In this document: piece after piece, positions 1-6,021 of the stretch
Numbering within the stretch: position 1 is the stretch's first letter
Layout of the letters: the number at the start of each line of letters is the position of its first letter
Made by a program: the position numbers and the translations under genes
Assembly (NCBI GenBank): GCA_012513595.1
Contig: JAAZBY010000086.1
Location: forward strand, 1 to 9,112
Direction of reading: 5' to 3'
Source: Chloroflexota bacterium
GTDB taxonomy: Bacteria; Chloroflexota; Anaerolineae; UBA1429
Length of the DNA: 9,112 nucleotides
The notes under the pieces: generated by a model
The model's input: the letters and a program-made list of their open reading frames with translations, nothing else
What the model was told of the DNA's origin: nothing
The model's database searches: none

Positions 1-2
1 AA

Positions 3-434
3 TGCGTGAACTGCACGCACTGCATGGAAGAGGGGCCCCAGGGCGGCTTTACCATCACCAAGCCCTACCGGGGGCGCGCCGCGTTGGATGTAGCCCTCTG
101 CCCGGCCGGTTGCCAGGCCTGCGTCGACGTCTGCCCCTCACGCGCCCTGACCTATGACGGCGCCCGGGTGCACCTGGACGAGCGCTTTTGCCTCTACTGC
201 GAGGCGTGCGTTGCCGTGTGCCCCGCCGAGGGGGCGGTGCGCATCACGCGGACGGGCTTTCTGCACACGCCCGTCGAATCGGGCGCCTGGCGGACGGCGC
301 TGGAGAAACTCGTCTCGGTGCAGGAGGTCGTCCGCGAGTTCGACGTCAAGGGGCAAACCAAGCGCCGCAACGCCGTGCTAAAGCGGCTGCTGCGTGAGAT
401 GGTGCCGGAAGCATCCGGCGACGGACGAGAGTAG
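3..434 (+). CDS. Polyferredoxin-type 4Fe-4S protein, 5' end outside the window
   Basis: The reading frame is open to the left edge, and its first visible codon is Cys. It gives 143 residues and ends at TAG 432-434. Numbering from that Cys, there are three cysteine groups: C1-x2-C4-x2-C7, C33-x3-C37-x2-C40-x3-C44-Pro, and C63-x2-C66-x2-C69-x3-C73-Pro. The last two are a typical pair of [4Fe-4S] motifs of bacterial ferredoxin domains. The first lacks a nearby fourth Cys, which may lie upstream. The last 60 or so residues have no cysteines and are basic and charged, ending in a probable helix. A GTG at 6-8 could formally start the gene, but it would separate Cys1 from its motif and has no visible ribosome-binding site, so I treat the gene as partial. 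The likely role is electron transfer, perhaps as a subunit of a hydrogenase or oxidoreductase encoded upstream. The specific complex cannot be named from this fragment. Confidence 0.8.
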   Translation, partial: CVNCTHCMEEGPQGGFTITKPYRGRAALDVALCPAGCQACVDVCPSRALTYDGARVHLDERFCLYCEACVAVCPAEGAVRITRTGFLHTPVESGAWRTALEKLVSVQEVVREFDVKGQTKRRNAVLKRLLREMVPEASGDGRE

Positions 435-455
435 CCCGGCCAGGCCCGGCCTGAA

Positions 456-490
456 GAGGCGCTGCGGGCGTCGCCCGCAACGCCTCCTTT
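456..490 (+). terminator. Strong hairpin between the ferredoxin gene and murE
   Basis: Positions 456-469 pair with 473-486 (13 of 14 pairs, one C/A mismatch) around a 3-nt loop, starting 22 nt after the ferredoxin stop codon. CTTT follows, then GGGTT, so the U-tract is weak. It could be an intrinsic terminator of the upstream gene or an attenuator or processing hairpin ahead of murE. I see no promoter between it and murE, so murE may depend on readthrough or on a promoter inside the upstream gene. Confidence 0.6.
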
Positions 491-518
491 GGGTTGAGCC
501 TGCCGCGAGGCAAGGTGG

Positions 519-528
519 AAAGGTGAGG
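519..528 (+). promoter_or_regulatory. murE ribosome-binding site with an upstream anti-SD partner
   Basis: AAAGGTGAGG sits 2 nt before ATG 531, with its AAAGG core 7 nt upstream. CCTCCTTT at 483-490 can pair with it (eight pairs, two bulged bases). Positions 483-486 of that partner also lie in the right arm of the 456-486 hairpin, so the two folds exclude each other. Confidence 0.5.
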
Positions 529-530
529 CG

Positions 531-2039
531 ATGATCTCAAGCGGGGTGCTCATCGGCGCGCTGCCCAAGTGCGAGGTGTTGCACTGGCAGGAGCAGGCCG
601 TGCGCGACGTGGTGTGTGACTCTCGCCAGGTCCAGCCGGGGGATCTGTTCGTGGCCATCCCGGGGGTGGCCGTCGACGGGCACCGCTTCGCCGGCCAGGC
701 CTTGGCCGCGGGGGCGGTGGCCTTTGTCGTCGAGCGGCCGCTGCCGGAACTGGCCGGCCAGCCCACGGCCGTGGTCCCCAACGCCCGCGAGGCCTATGCG
801 TATCTGCAGGCCGCCCTGCATGACCATCCTGGCCGCAAGATGCGGGTCATCGGCGTCACCGGCACCGACGGCAAGACGACTACGGTGCGCCTCATCCGCG
901 GCATGCTGGCGGCGGCAGGCCTGCGGGTCGGCTCGGTGGATACCGTGGCCGCCCAGATCGGCGCGCGCGACGTGGATACCGGCTTTCACACCACGACGCC
1001 GGCCGCCGACGAGGTGCAGCGCTACCTGGCCGAGATGGTCTCCGCCGGGGCCGATGTGGCCCTCCTGGAGGCGACCTCGGAGGGCCTGGCGCAGCACCGC
1101 GTGACGGCCTGTGAGGTGGACGTCGCCGTGGTGACCAACATCACCCACGACCACCTCTACTTCCACGGCACCTATGAGGCCTACCGGGAGGCTAAGGCGC
1201 TCCTGTTCCGCGCCCTGGCCACCGCGGCGCGCAAGGAGGGAGTGGCCAAGGTAGCCGTGCTGAACGCCGACGACTCATCCTATGGCTATCTGCGCGCTAT
1301 CCCCGCCGACCGGCAGCTGACCTATGGCCTGGGGCCTGGCGTCGACGTGGGTGCCGAGGAGATCGTAGCGACGCCGCACGGCCTGCGCTTCACCCTGCGC
1401 CTGCCCGGGGAGAAGGTCTCCGTCGCGTCTGCCCTGGTGGGCCGCTACAACGTGCCCAATATCCTGGCCGCCGCCGCAGCGGCCCATTCCCAGGGGGTGA
1501 GCGCCGAGGCGATCGCCGCGGGCGTCGCCGCGGTGCAGGGGGTTCCCGGGCGCACGGAGTACGTCGCCGGCGGGCAGCCCTTCACAGTGATCATCGACTT
1601 TGCCCACACGGCGAACGCCCTGGACGCGGCGCTGCGGGCGGCGCGTGAGTTCACCGCCGGGCGGCTGATCGCTGTGTACGGCTGCGCCGGCCTGCGCGAC
1701 GTGGCCAAGCGCCCGGTGATGGGCGAGGCCTCGGGACGCCTGGCCGACCTCACCGTCCTGACGGCCGAGGACCCCCGCACCGAGTCGGTGGACGCCATTA
1801 TCGCGCAGATCGCCGCCGGATGCCGGCGGGCGGGCCGCGCGGAGGGGGAGGGCTACCTGCGGGTGCCGGACCGCGGGGAGGCCATTGCCGAGGCCCTGTC
1901 TCGGGCGCAGCCCGGAGACACGGTCATGATCTGCGGCAAGGGGCACGAGCGCTCGATGTGCTTCGGCACCACCGAATACCCCTGGAGTGACCACGAGGCA
2001 ACGGTCGCCGCCCTGCGCCGCCTGGGCTACAGCGCGTAG
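531..2039 (+). CDS. murE: MurE, UDP-MurNAc-L-Ala-D-Glu:diamino acid ligase
   Basis: This cytoplasmic ATP-dependent ligase adds the third, diamino residue to UDP-MurNAc-L-Ala-D-Glu in peptidoglycan synthesis. The 502-residue length fits the family. The N-terminal UDP-substrate domain contains DSRQVQPGDLF (30-40). The Mur P-loop is GVTGTDGKTTT (108-118). The substrate loop is HTTTP (153-157). The central domain has VTNITHDHL (201-209) and the Lys to be carbamylated, K222, in EAKALLF. The C-terminal domain has GRYNVPN (304-310), DFAHT (356-360), GCAGLRDVAKRP (384-395) and GKGHE (469-473). The acceptor motif DNPR of diaminopimelate enzymes reads EDPR (413-416) here, so meso-DAP, Lys or Orn could be the substrate. 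ATG 531 is preceded by a purine-rich AAAGGTGAGG. No other cell-wall genes adjoin it, unlike the usual dcw cluster. Family assignment is firm; amino-acid specificity is not. Confidence 0.95.
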   Translation: MISSGVLIGALPKCEVLHWQEQAVRDVVCDSRQVQPGDLFVAIPGVAVDGHRFAGQALAAGAVAFVVERPLPELAGQPTAVVPNAREAYAYLQAALHDHPGRKMRVIGVTGTDGKTTTVRLIRGMLAAAGLRVGSVDTVAAQIGARDVDTGFHTTTPAADEVQRYLAEMVSAGADVALLEATSEGLAQHRVTACEVDVAVVTNITHDHLYFHGTYEAYREAKALLFRALATAARKEGVAKVAVLNADDSSYGYLRAIPADRQLTYGLGPGVDVGAEEIVATPHGLRFTLRLPGEKVSVASALVGRYNVPNILAAAAAAHSQGVSAEAIAAGVAAVQGVPGRTEYVAGGQPFTVIIDFAHTANALDAALRAAREFTAGRLIAVYGCAGLRDVAKRPVMGEASGRLADLTVLTAEDPRTESVDAIIAQIAAGCRRAGRAEGEGYLRVPDRGEAIAEALSRAQPGDTVMICGKGHERSMCFGTTEYPWSDHEATVAALRRLGYSA

Positions 2040-2049
2040 CGAAGTGACC

Positions 2050-2082
2050 AAGCGCCCCGCCCCCGTCGGGGGCGGGGCGCTT
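2050..2082. terminator. Bidirectional intrinsic terminator between convergent genes
   Basis: A perfect 15-bp GC-rich stem (2050-2064 with 2068-2082) has a 3-nt loop and AA/TT at its base. It starts 10 nt after the murE stop and lies 10 nt past the stop of the opposite-strand gene at 2093. Because the stem is symmetrical it can serve both transcripts, although the following U-runs are short on either strand. Confidence 0.85.
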
Positions 2083-2092
2083 TGCGTCTCTC

Positions 2093-2743
2093 TCAGCGCG
2101 TGCGGCCGGTGACGCGTAACACCCCCGGCTCCACGGCCACTGCCAGGATTTCCACGTCCTCCGGGGTATCCAGCGGCAGGGCGATGCCCTGCTCCGCGTT
2201 CATCTGGCGGAGTACCTGGTCGATCATCCCCTGCGCCAGCAGACGGGTCATCCCCCGCACCGAGTCCCCGAGGGTGACGTCTTTTACGGCAAAGAACACC
2301 TCGCCATCAACCACGCGCGGCTGCCCGCGGAAAGAGATGGCCACGCTGAGGCCCGTGTCAGGCTGCGTGACGTTCACGGTGCCCAGGATGGCCTCCTCAG
2401 CCAGCGTGAGGCGCGGCTCACTGGCCGTAAAGCCCTCGCGGTCCATCTGGATGTCGCGGATCTTGTCGTTGATCTGCTCCTCCGACACCAGCATCTCGAA
2501 GGCGTGCCCCGGTTCGCTGGGGATCTCGGCCAGGCTGCCGATGCGCAGCGCGGGGTCGGCCGTCGGGACGACGGGGGGCTCGTCCACCGGCGGCGCAGTG
2601 GTGCGGGGCGAAGCGCTCGGCAGGCGGCCAAGGAGCTTGCTTCCCACCCGGTCGACCGCGTTGCAGGCAAAACAGCCCACCGCCGTGACGAGCAGGATGC
2701 CGAGCGCTAGGGCGACGTGGGAGCGGCGCGTACGCGAGGCCAT
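2093..2743 (-). CDS. Small exported or membrane-anchored protein of unknown function
   Basis: The 216-residue product has a basic N-terminus (RTRR), a hydrophobic stretch at about residues 10-23, and then C24-F-A-C27. TAVGC could be a weak lipobox; otherwise the segment is a membrane anchor or signal peptide. A low-complexity Ser/Thr/Pro linker follows (about 43-62), then a compact C-terminal domain of about 150 residues. That domain has a helix containing SEEQINDKI, paired strands (SVAISFRGQPRVVDGEVFF), a helix (LLAQGMIDQVLRQMNAEQG) and closing strands ending in VLRVTGRTR. This strand-dG-strand pattern resembles small bacterial lipid-binding-like families such as YpmS/DUF2140 or LmeA/DUF2993, but I could not test that. 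The start ATG at 2743 has GAGGAG 8 nt upstream. It lies 109 nt behind ald on the same strand and may share its transcript. The function is unknown. Confidence 0.8.
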   Translation of the reverse strand: MASRTRRSHVALALGILLVTAVGCFACNAVDRVGSKLLGRLPSASPRTTAPPVDEPPVVPTADPALRIGSLAEIPSEPGHAFEMLVSEEQINDKIRDIQMDREGFTASEPRLTLAEEAILGTVNVTQPDTGLSVAISFRGQPRVVDGEVFFAVKDVTLGDSVRGMTRLLAQGMIDQVLRQMNAEQGIALPLDTPEDVEILAVAVEPGVLRVTGRTR

Positions 2744-2784
2744 GGGGCATCTCCTCAGTGGTTGCAGGGCGGGGGCGGCCCGCT

Positions 2785-2818
2785 GGCCCGCCCCACCGCC
2801 ATCCGGCAGGGGCGGGCC
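2785..2818 (-). terminator. GC-rich hairpin downstream of ald
   Basis: GGCCCGCCCC (2785-2794) pairs perfectly with 2809-2818 over 10 bp. The 14-nt loop can form a small inner GCC/GGC stem. It lies 34 nt past the ald stop on the - strand and has no good U-tract. It may end or attenuate the gatCA-ald message before the small exported-protein gene. Confidence 0.45.
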
Positions 2819-2834
2819 GCAGACCTCTGTACAC

Positions 2835-2857
2835 CCTAGCGGCGTACGCCGCCTAGG
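2835..2857. repeat. Near-perfect palindrome overlapping the ald stop codon
   Basis: Positions 2835-2845 pair with 2846-2857, giving 11 pairs with one bulged base (C2852). The core 2839-2852 is a perfect 14-bp palindrome centred on TA. There is no loop, so it looks more like a dyad for a dimeric DNA-binding protein than an RNA hairpin. It covers the TAG stop of ald (2853-2855). Confidence 0.45.
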
Positions 2858-3968
2858 ATACTAGTTCCTCGAGCGAGCGACAGGGCAGGCCGTGCGCCTG
2901 CGCCACCGCACGATGGGTCAGCTGGCCGGCGTAGGTGTTGACACCCCTGGCCAGGGCGTGGTCGCGACGGACGGCCTCGGCAAAGCCCAGGCCAGCCAGC
3001 TGGCTGATGTAGGGCAGCGTCGCGTTCGACAGTGCATAGGTCGACGTGCGCGGCACCGAGGCGGGGATGTTCGTCACGGCGTAGTGGATCACGCCGTGGA
3101 CCTTGTAGGTCGGATGGGCGTGCGTGGTGGGGTGGATCGTCTCGATGCAGCCCCCCTGGTCCACGGCCACGTCAATGACCACGGAACCGGGCTCCATGCT
3201 GGCGATCATCTCGTCGGTGATGAGCCGCGGGGCCTTGGCCCCAGGGATCAGCACGGCACCGATCAGGAGCTCGGCGCGGCGCACCGCCTCGATGATGTTT
3301 CGCCGGTTGGAGGCGACGGTGCTGAGGTTCCCCTTGAGCACATGCTCCAGGTAGCGGAGGCGATCGAGGTTGATGTCGATCACCGTGACGCGCGCCCCCG
3401 TGCCCAGGGCCAGCATGGCGGCGTTAGTGCCGACGGTGCCCCCACCGATGATCACGATGCTGCTGGCACGCACGCCCGGGACGCCGCCCAGGAGCAGGCC
3501 GCGCCCGCCTTGGGGACCCTCGAGGTAGTGCGCCCCGATCTGTACGGCCATGCGCCCCGCCACCTCGCTCATGGGCGTCAGCAGGGGCAGCGAGCCGTTA
3601 TCCATCTGGACCGTCTCGTAGCCGATCGACGTCACCCCGCGGGCGATCAGTTCGTGGGTGAGCTGCTCCTCCGTGGCCAGGTGCAGATAGGTGAACAGCA
3701 CCTGCCCGGGGCGGAGCAAGTCGTACTCGCAGGCCTGCGGTTCCTTGACCTTGAGGACTAGGTCGGCGCGCCTGTAGGCGTCGGCAGCGGAACCCACGAT
3801 CTCTGCGCCAGCCTGGGCATAGTCCTCGTCCGAGAAGCCGCTGTCCTCACCGGCGCCCGACTGCACCAACACGTGGTGCCCGTCGTGTACCAGGGATTCT
3901 GCCGCTCCTGCCGTCAGCGAGACGCGGTGCTCGCCTTCCTTCACCTCGGTAGGGACTCCGATGATCAT
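2853..3968 (-). CDS. ald: Alanine dehydrogenase (NAD-dependent)
   Basis: This cytoplasmic enzyme catalyses L-alanine + NAD+ + H2O to pyruvate + NH4+ + NADH, or the reverse. The frame is open upstream, but the family N-terminus MIIGVPTEVKEGEHRVSLT fixes the start at ATG 3968, with GAGGTG (3974-3979) 5 nt before it. This gives 371 residues, the standard length. Residues known to act in alanine dehydrogenases sit at the expected places: R15 and K75 (pyruvate binding), H96 in FTYLHLA (catalysis), the Rossmann motif GGGTVG (175-180) followed by acidic D198 (NAD ribose, favouring NAD over NADP), and D270 in DVAVDQGG (catalysis). The C-terminal signature YALSNATLPY (321-330) is also present. It follows gatA by 74 nt on the same strand and is probably co-transcribed. 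No residue is missing, so it should be active. Confidence 0.96.
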   Translation of the reverse strand: MIIGVPTEVKEGEHRVSLTAGAAESLVHDGHHVLVQSGAGEDSGFSDEDYAQAGAEIVGSAADAYRRADLVLKVKEPQACEYDLLRPGQVLFTYLHLATEEQLTHELIARGVTSIGYETVQMDNGSLPLLTPMSEVAGRMAVQIGAHYLEGPQGGRGLLLGGVPGVRASSIVIIGGGTVGTNAAMLALGTGARVTVIDINLDRLRYLEHVLKGNLSTVASNRRNIIEAVRRAELLIGAVLIPGAKAPRLITDEMIASMEPGSVVIDVAVDQGGCIETIHPTTHAHPTYKVHGVIHYAVTNIPASVPRTSTYALSNATLPYISQLAGLGFAEAVRRDHALARGVNTYAGQLTHRAVAQAHGLPCRSLEELVS

Positions 3969-3973
3969 CAGTA

Positions 3974-3979
3974 CACCTC
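3974..3979 (-). promoter_or_regulatory. Shine-Dalgarno sequence fixing the ald start
   Basis: GAGGTG on the - strand lies 5 nt before ATG 3968. It supports that start over an upstream ATG at 4112, which would overlap gatA by 70 nt and add 48 residues foreign to the family. Confidence 0.75.
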
Positions 3980-4042
3980 GCTTCTCGTCGCGCGCTATCC
4001 TCATAACGCGGTAAACACAGTCGGAGTGGATAATGAACGTGT

Positions 4043-5497
4043 CTACAGCGACGGCTGGCGCCTGCGCCAGCTGGTAGCAACCTCGTAGGCGTGCGCGGCA
4101 CGCAGGATGCACTCTTCTTCAAAAGCCCCGCCCATCACCTGCAGCCCGATCGGCAGCCCGTCGGCATACCCGCAGGGGACGGAGATCCCCGGCAGGCCGG
4201 CCAGGTTCAGCGACAGGGTCAGCAGGTCCGACAGGTACATCTGCAGCGGGTCGGACGCCTTTTCGCCGATGCGGAACGCCGTGGTGGGCGTCGTCGGCGC
4301 GGCGAGCACGTCACAGAGCTGCAGGGCCTCGTCAAAATCCTGGCGGATCAGCGTGCGTACCTTCTGGGCCTTCAGATAGTACGCGTCATAGTAGCCGGCC
4401 GACAGGGCGTAGGTTCCCAGCATGATACGCCGCTTCACCTCAGGGCCAAAGCTGGCCTCGCGGCTGAGGCGGAACGCATCCCAGATATCCTGCGCCTGCG
4501 GGTTGGAGGCGCCATAGCGCATCCCGTCAAAGCGGGCCAGGTTGGCGGAGGCCTCCGCCGTGGCCAGCAAGTAGTAGGCGGGCAGGGCGTACTCGGTGTG
4601 TGGCAGAGACACGTCGACGATCTGCGCACCCAGCCCCTGCCAGACGTCCAGCGCTGCCTGGACCGCGGCGGCCACCTCCGGCTGCAGGCCGGCGGCCATA
4701 TACTCCTTGGGCACGCCGATGCGCAGCCCGCGCACGTCGCCAGTGAGGGCGGCGGTGTAGCGAGGGACGGGGCGCTCGGCGGACGTCGCATCGGCGGGAT
4801 CATGCCCGGCAATGGCTTCCAGAAGCAGGGCGGCATCCTCCACGTCCCTGGCCAGGGGACCGATCTGGTCGAGCGAGGAGGCAAAGGCTACCAGCCCGTA
4901 CCGCGACACGCGCCCGTAGGTGGGCTTGAGCCCCACCACCCCGCAATGGGCGGCCGGCTGGCGGACGCTGCCGCCGGTGTCGCTACCCAAGGCGCCCAGG
5001 CACTCGCCCGCGGCGGTGGCTGCGGCGCTGCCGCCCGAGGAGCCTCCTGGCACGCGGCTCAGGTCCCACGGGTTATGGGTGACCTGGAAGGCAGAGGTCT
5101 CCGTCGAGGAGCCCATGGCAAACTCGTCGGTGTTGGTCTTGCCGATGATCACGGCGCCCAGGCGCTCCAGGCGGGCGACCGCCGTGGCGGTGTAGGGGGG
5201 CACAAAGCCCGCCAGCATCCGCGAGGCGCAGGTGGTCTCGATCCCCTCGGTGCAGAGGACGTCCTTGATAGCCAGGGGGATGCCCAGCAGGGGGTGATCC
5301 TCGCCGGACGCCCGGCGCCGGTCGGCCTCGGCGGCCTGCGCCAGGGCCCGCTCTGGCACGGTGCGGAGATAGGCCCGCACGCGGCCGTCCACCGCCTCCA
5401 CCCGGGCCAAGACCGCCCTGGTCAGGTCGACGGAGGAAGTTTCGCCGCGGCGGAGCAGCGTGTGGGCTTGGTGGATCGTCAGTGCGTGGAGATCCAA
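4043..5497 (-). CDS. gatA: Aspartyl/glutamyl-tRNA amidotransferase subunit A (GatA)
   Basis: GatA is the glutaminase subunit of GatCAB. It frees ammonia from glutamine, and the ammonia is channelled to GatB to amidate Glu-tRNA(Gln) and, in many bacteria, Asp-tRNA(Asn). The 484-residue product shows the amidase signature. The catalytic triad is K78 (PLAIKDVL), cis-Ser S153 ([10 protein letters not shown], 151-160) and S177 ([11 protein letters not shown]), the same spacing as in characterised Gat[16 protein letters not shown] (188-202) and the C-terminal substrate region with [19 protein letters not shown] are also intact. The start is TTG at 5497, with AGGGAGG 7 nt before it, giving [19 protein letters not shown], a normal GatA N-terminus. 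Another TTG at 5515 lies upstream of this ribosome-binding site and is unlikely. gatC precedes by 51 nt and ald follows. gatB is not in the window. Confidence 0.97.
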   Translation of the reverse strand: MDLHALTIHQAHTLLRRGETSSVDLTRAVLARVEAVDGRVRAYLRTVPERALAQAAEADRRRASGEDHPLLGIPLAIKDVLCTEGIETTCASRMLAGFVPPYTATAVARLERLGAVIIGKTNTDEFAMGSSTETSAFQVTHNPWDLSRVPGGSSGGSAAATAAGECLGALGSDTGGSVRQPAAHCGVVGLKPTYGRVSRYGLVAFASSLDQIGPLARDVEDAALLLEAIAGHDPADATSAERPVPRYTAALTGDVRGLRIGVPKEYMAAGLQPEVAAAVQAALDVWQGLGAQIVDVSLPHTEYALPAYYLLATAEASANLARFDGMRYGASNPQAQDIWDAFRLSREASFGPEVKRRIMLGTYALSAGYYDAYYLKAQKVRTLIRQDFDEALQLCDVLAAPTTPTTAFRIGEKASDPLQMYLSDLLTLSLNLAGLPGISVPCGYADGLPIGLQVMGGAFEEECILRAAHAYEVATSWRRRQPSL

Positions 5498-5504
5498 CGC
5501 ACAA

Positions 5505-5511
5505 CCTCCCT
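5505..5511 (-). promoter_or_regulatory. Shine-Dalgarno sequence selecting a TTG start for gatA
   Basis: AGGGAGG on the - strand is spaced 7 nt from TTG 5497. No ATG or GTG gives a family-like N-terminus, so this site decides the start. Confidence 0.8.
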
Positions 5512-5548
5512 GCAATCTGGTGGCGGGGGCCGACGCTTGGGGGACGCC

Positions 5549-5842
5549 TCAGTCGAACACGGGCTTGATGCGGAACATCTCCCCCTCGCGGTCCGGCGCG
5601 TTGGCCAGGGCCTGTTCAGGCGCCAGCGACGGGCGCACCGCGTCCTCACGGGTGACGTTGCGCATCGCGATGGCCTGCGCCGTCGGCGCGATGGCGGACG
5701 TGTCCAGGCTGTTCAGCCGGTCCGCATAGGCGAGGATCTCACCGAGCTGCTCGCCAAAGAGCGCGATCTCGTCCTCGCTCAGGGCCAGTTTGGCCAGCTC
5801 GGCAATGTGCAGTACTTGCTGGCGGGAAAGGCACTGTGGCAT
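5549..5842 (-). CDS. gatC: Aspartyl/glutamyl-tRNA amidotransferase subunit C (GatC)
   Basis: GatC is the small subunit that wraps around GatA and GatB and stabilises the amidotransferase. The 97-residue product has the usual arrangement: an N-terminal helical pair (VLHIAELAKLALSEDEIALF, then a helix containing GEILAYADRLNSLDT) followed by an extended tail. The tail has RNVTREDAVRPSL, a family hallmark near the middle, and ends with GEMFRIKPVFD, matching the typical FKVPRVVE-like C-terminus. The open frame continues upstream without a stop, but ATG 5842 has GGAGG 8 nt upstream and gives a family-length protein. It is the first gene of the gatC-gatA-ald run, directly behind a good promoter. Confidence 0.95.
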   Translation of the reverse strand: MPQCLSRQQVLHIAELAKLALSEDEIALFGEQLGEILAYADRLNSLDTSAIAPTAQAIAMRNVTREDAVRPSLAPEQALANAPDREGEMFRIKPVFD

Positions 5843-5879
5843 CCGTGCGTCCTCCGATGGCACCGTCCACGAATAGCCA

Positions 5880-5908
5880 AGTATAGCATCCGTATCACGG
5901 GCTCGCAA
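5880..5908 (-). promoter_or_regulatory. Sigma70-type promoter for gatC-gatA-ald
   Basis: On the - strand, TTGCGA (5903-5908) is separated by exactly 17 nt from TATACT (5880-5885). This gives 4/6 and 5/6 matches to consensus and places transcription start near 5873, about 30 nt before the gatC ATG. It lies downstream of the hairpin that closes the previous gene, so it defines an independent transcript. Confidence 0.7.
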
Positions 5909-5955
5909 ACGGGCGAGGTTCTGCGGGGAGCAGCGCCTTCCGGCCGCCCCGGGGG

Positions 5956-5972
5956 CCCTGGCCGGGCCAGGG
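5956..5972. repeat. Inverted repeat upstream of the gatC promoter
   Basis: CCCTGGCC (5956-5963) and GGCCAGGG (5965-5972) form an 8-bp inverted repeat with a single central base, about 48 nt upstream of the gatC -35 box. It may be a second hairpin in the 3' tail of the binding-protein transcript or an operator-like dyad. I cannot distinguish these. Confidence 0.35.
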
Positions 5973-5983
5973 GCATGTCGCAA

Positions 5984-6009
5984 GGGTGGGGGGCCTTGGC
6001 CCCCCACCC
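5984..6009 (-). terminator. Terminator hairpin of the substrate-binding-protein gene
   Basis: A perfect 12-bp stem, GGGTGGGGGGCC (5984-5995) with 5998-6009, has its 3' side only 12 nt past the stop codon of the binding-protein gene. The - strand continues CTTGCG, so the U-tract is poor, but stem strength and position favour a terminator. It separates this gene from gatC. Confidence 0.7.
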
Positions 6010-6021
6010 GCGGTCAGGCGG

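Noticed and set aside
537..1166. 209-codon - strand frame within murE
   Set aside because: It is antisense to the well-conserved N-terminal and central MurE domains, and its composition is that of a shadow frame.
2892..3761. 289-codon open frame on the + strand opposite ald
   Set aside because: It is a shadow of alanine dehydrogenase, with no ribosome-binding site and a low-complexity His/Asp/Arg-rich product.
4055..4070. Inverted repeat near the end of gatA (CTGGCGC/GCGCCAG)
   Set aside because: It falls inside the codons of the Arg-rich GatA C-terminus and is short. It is too weak to call a terminator or operator.
3969..4112. 48-codon N-terminal extension of ald
   Set aside because: The extension overlaps the end of gatA, is not alanine dehydrogenase-like, and the internal ATG 3968 has its own ribosome-binding site and gives exact family numbering of catalytic residues.
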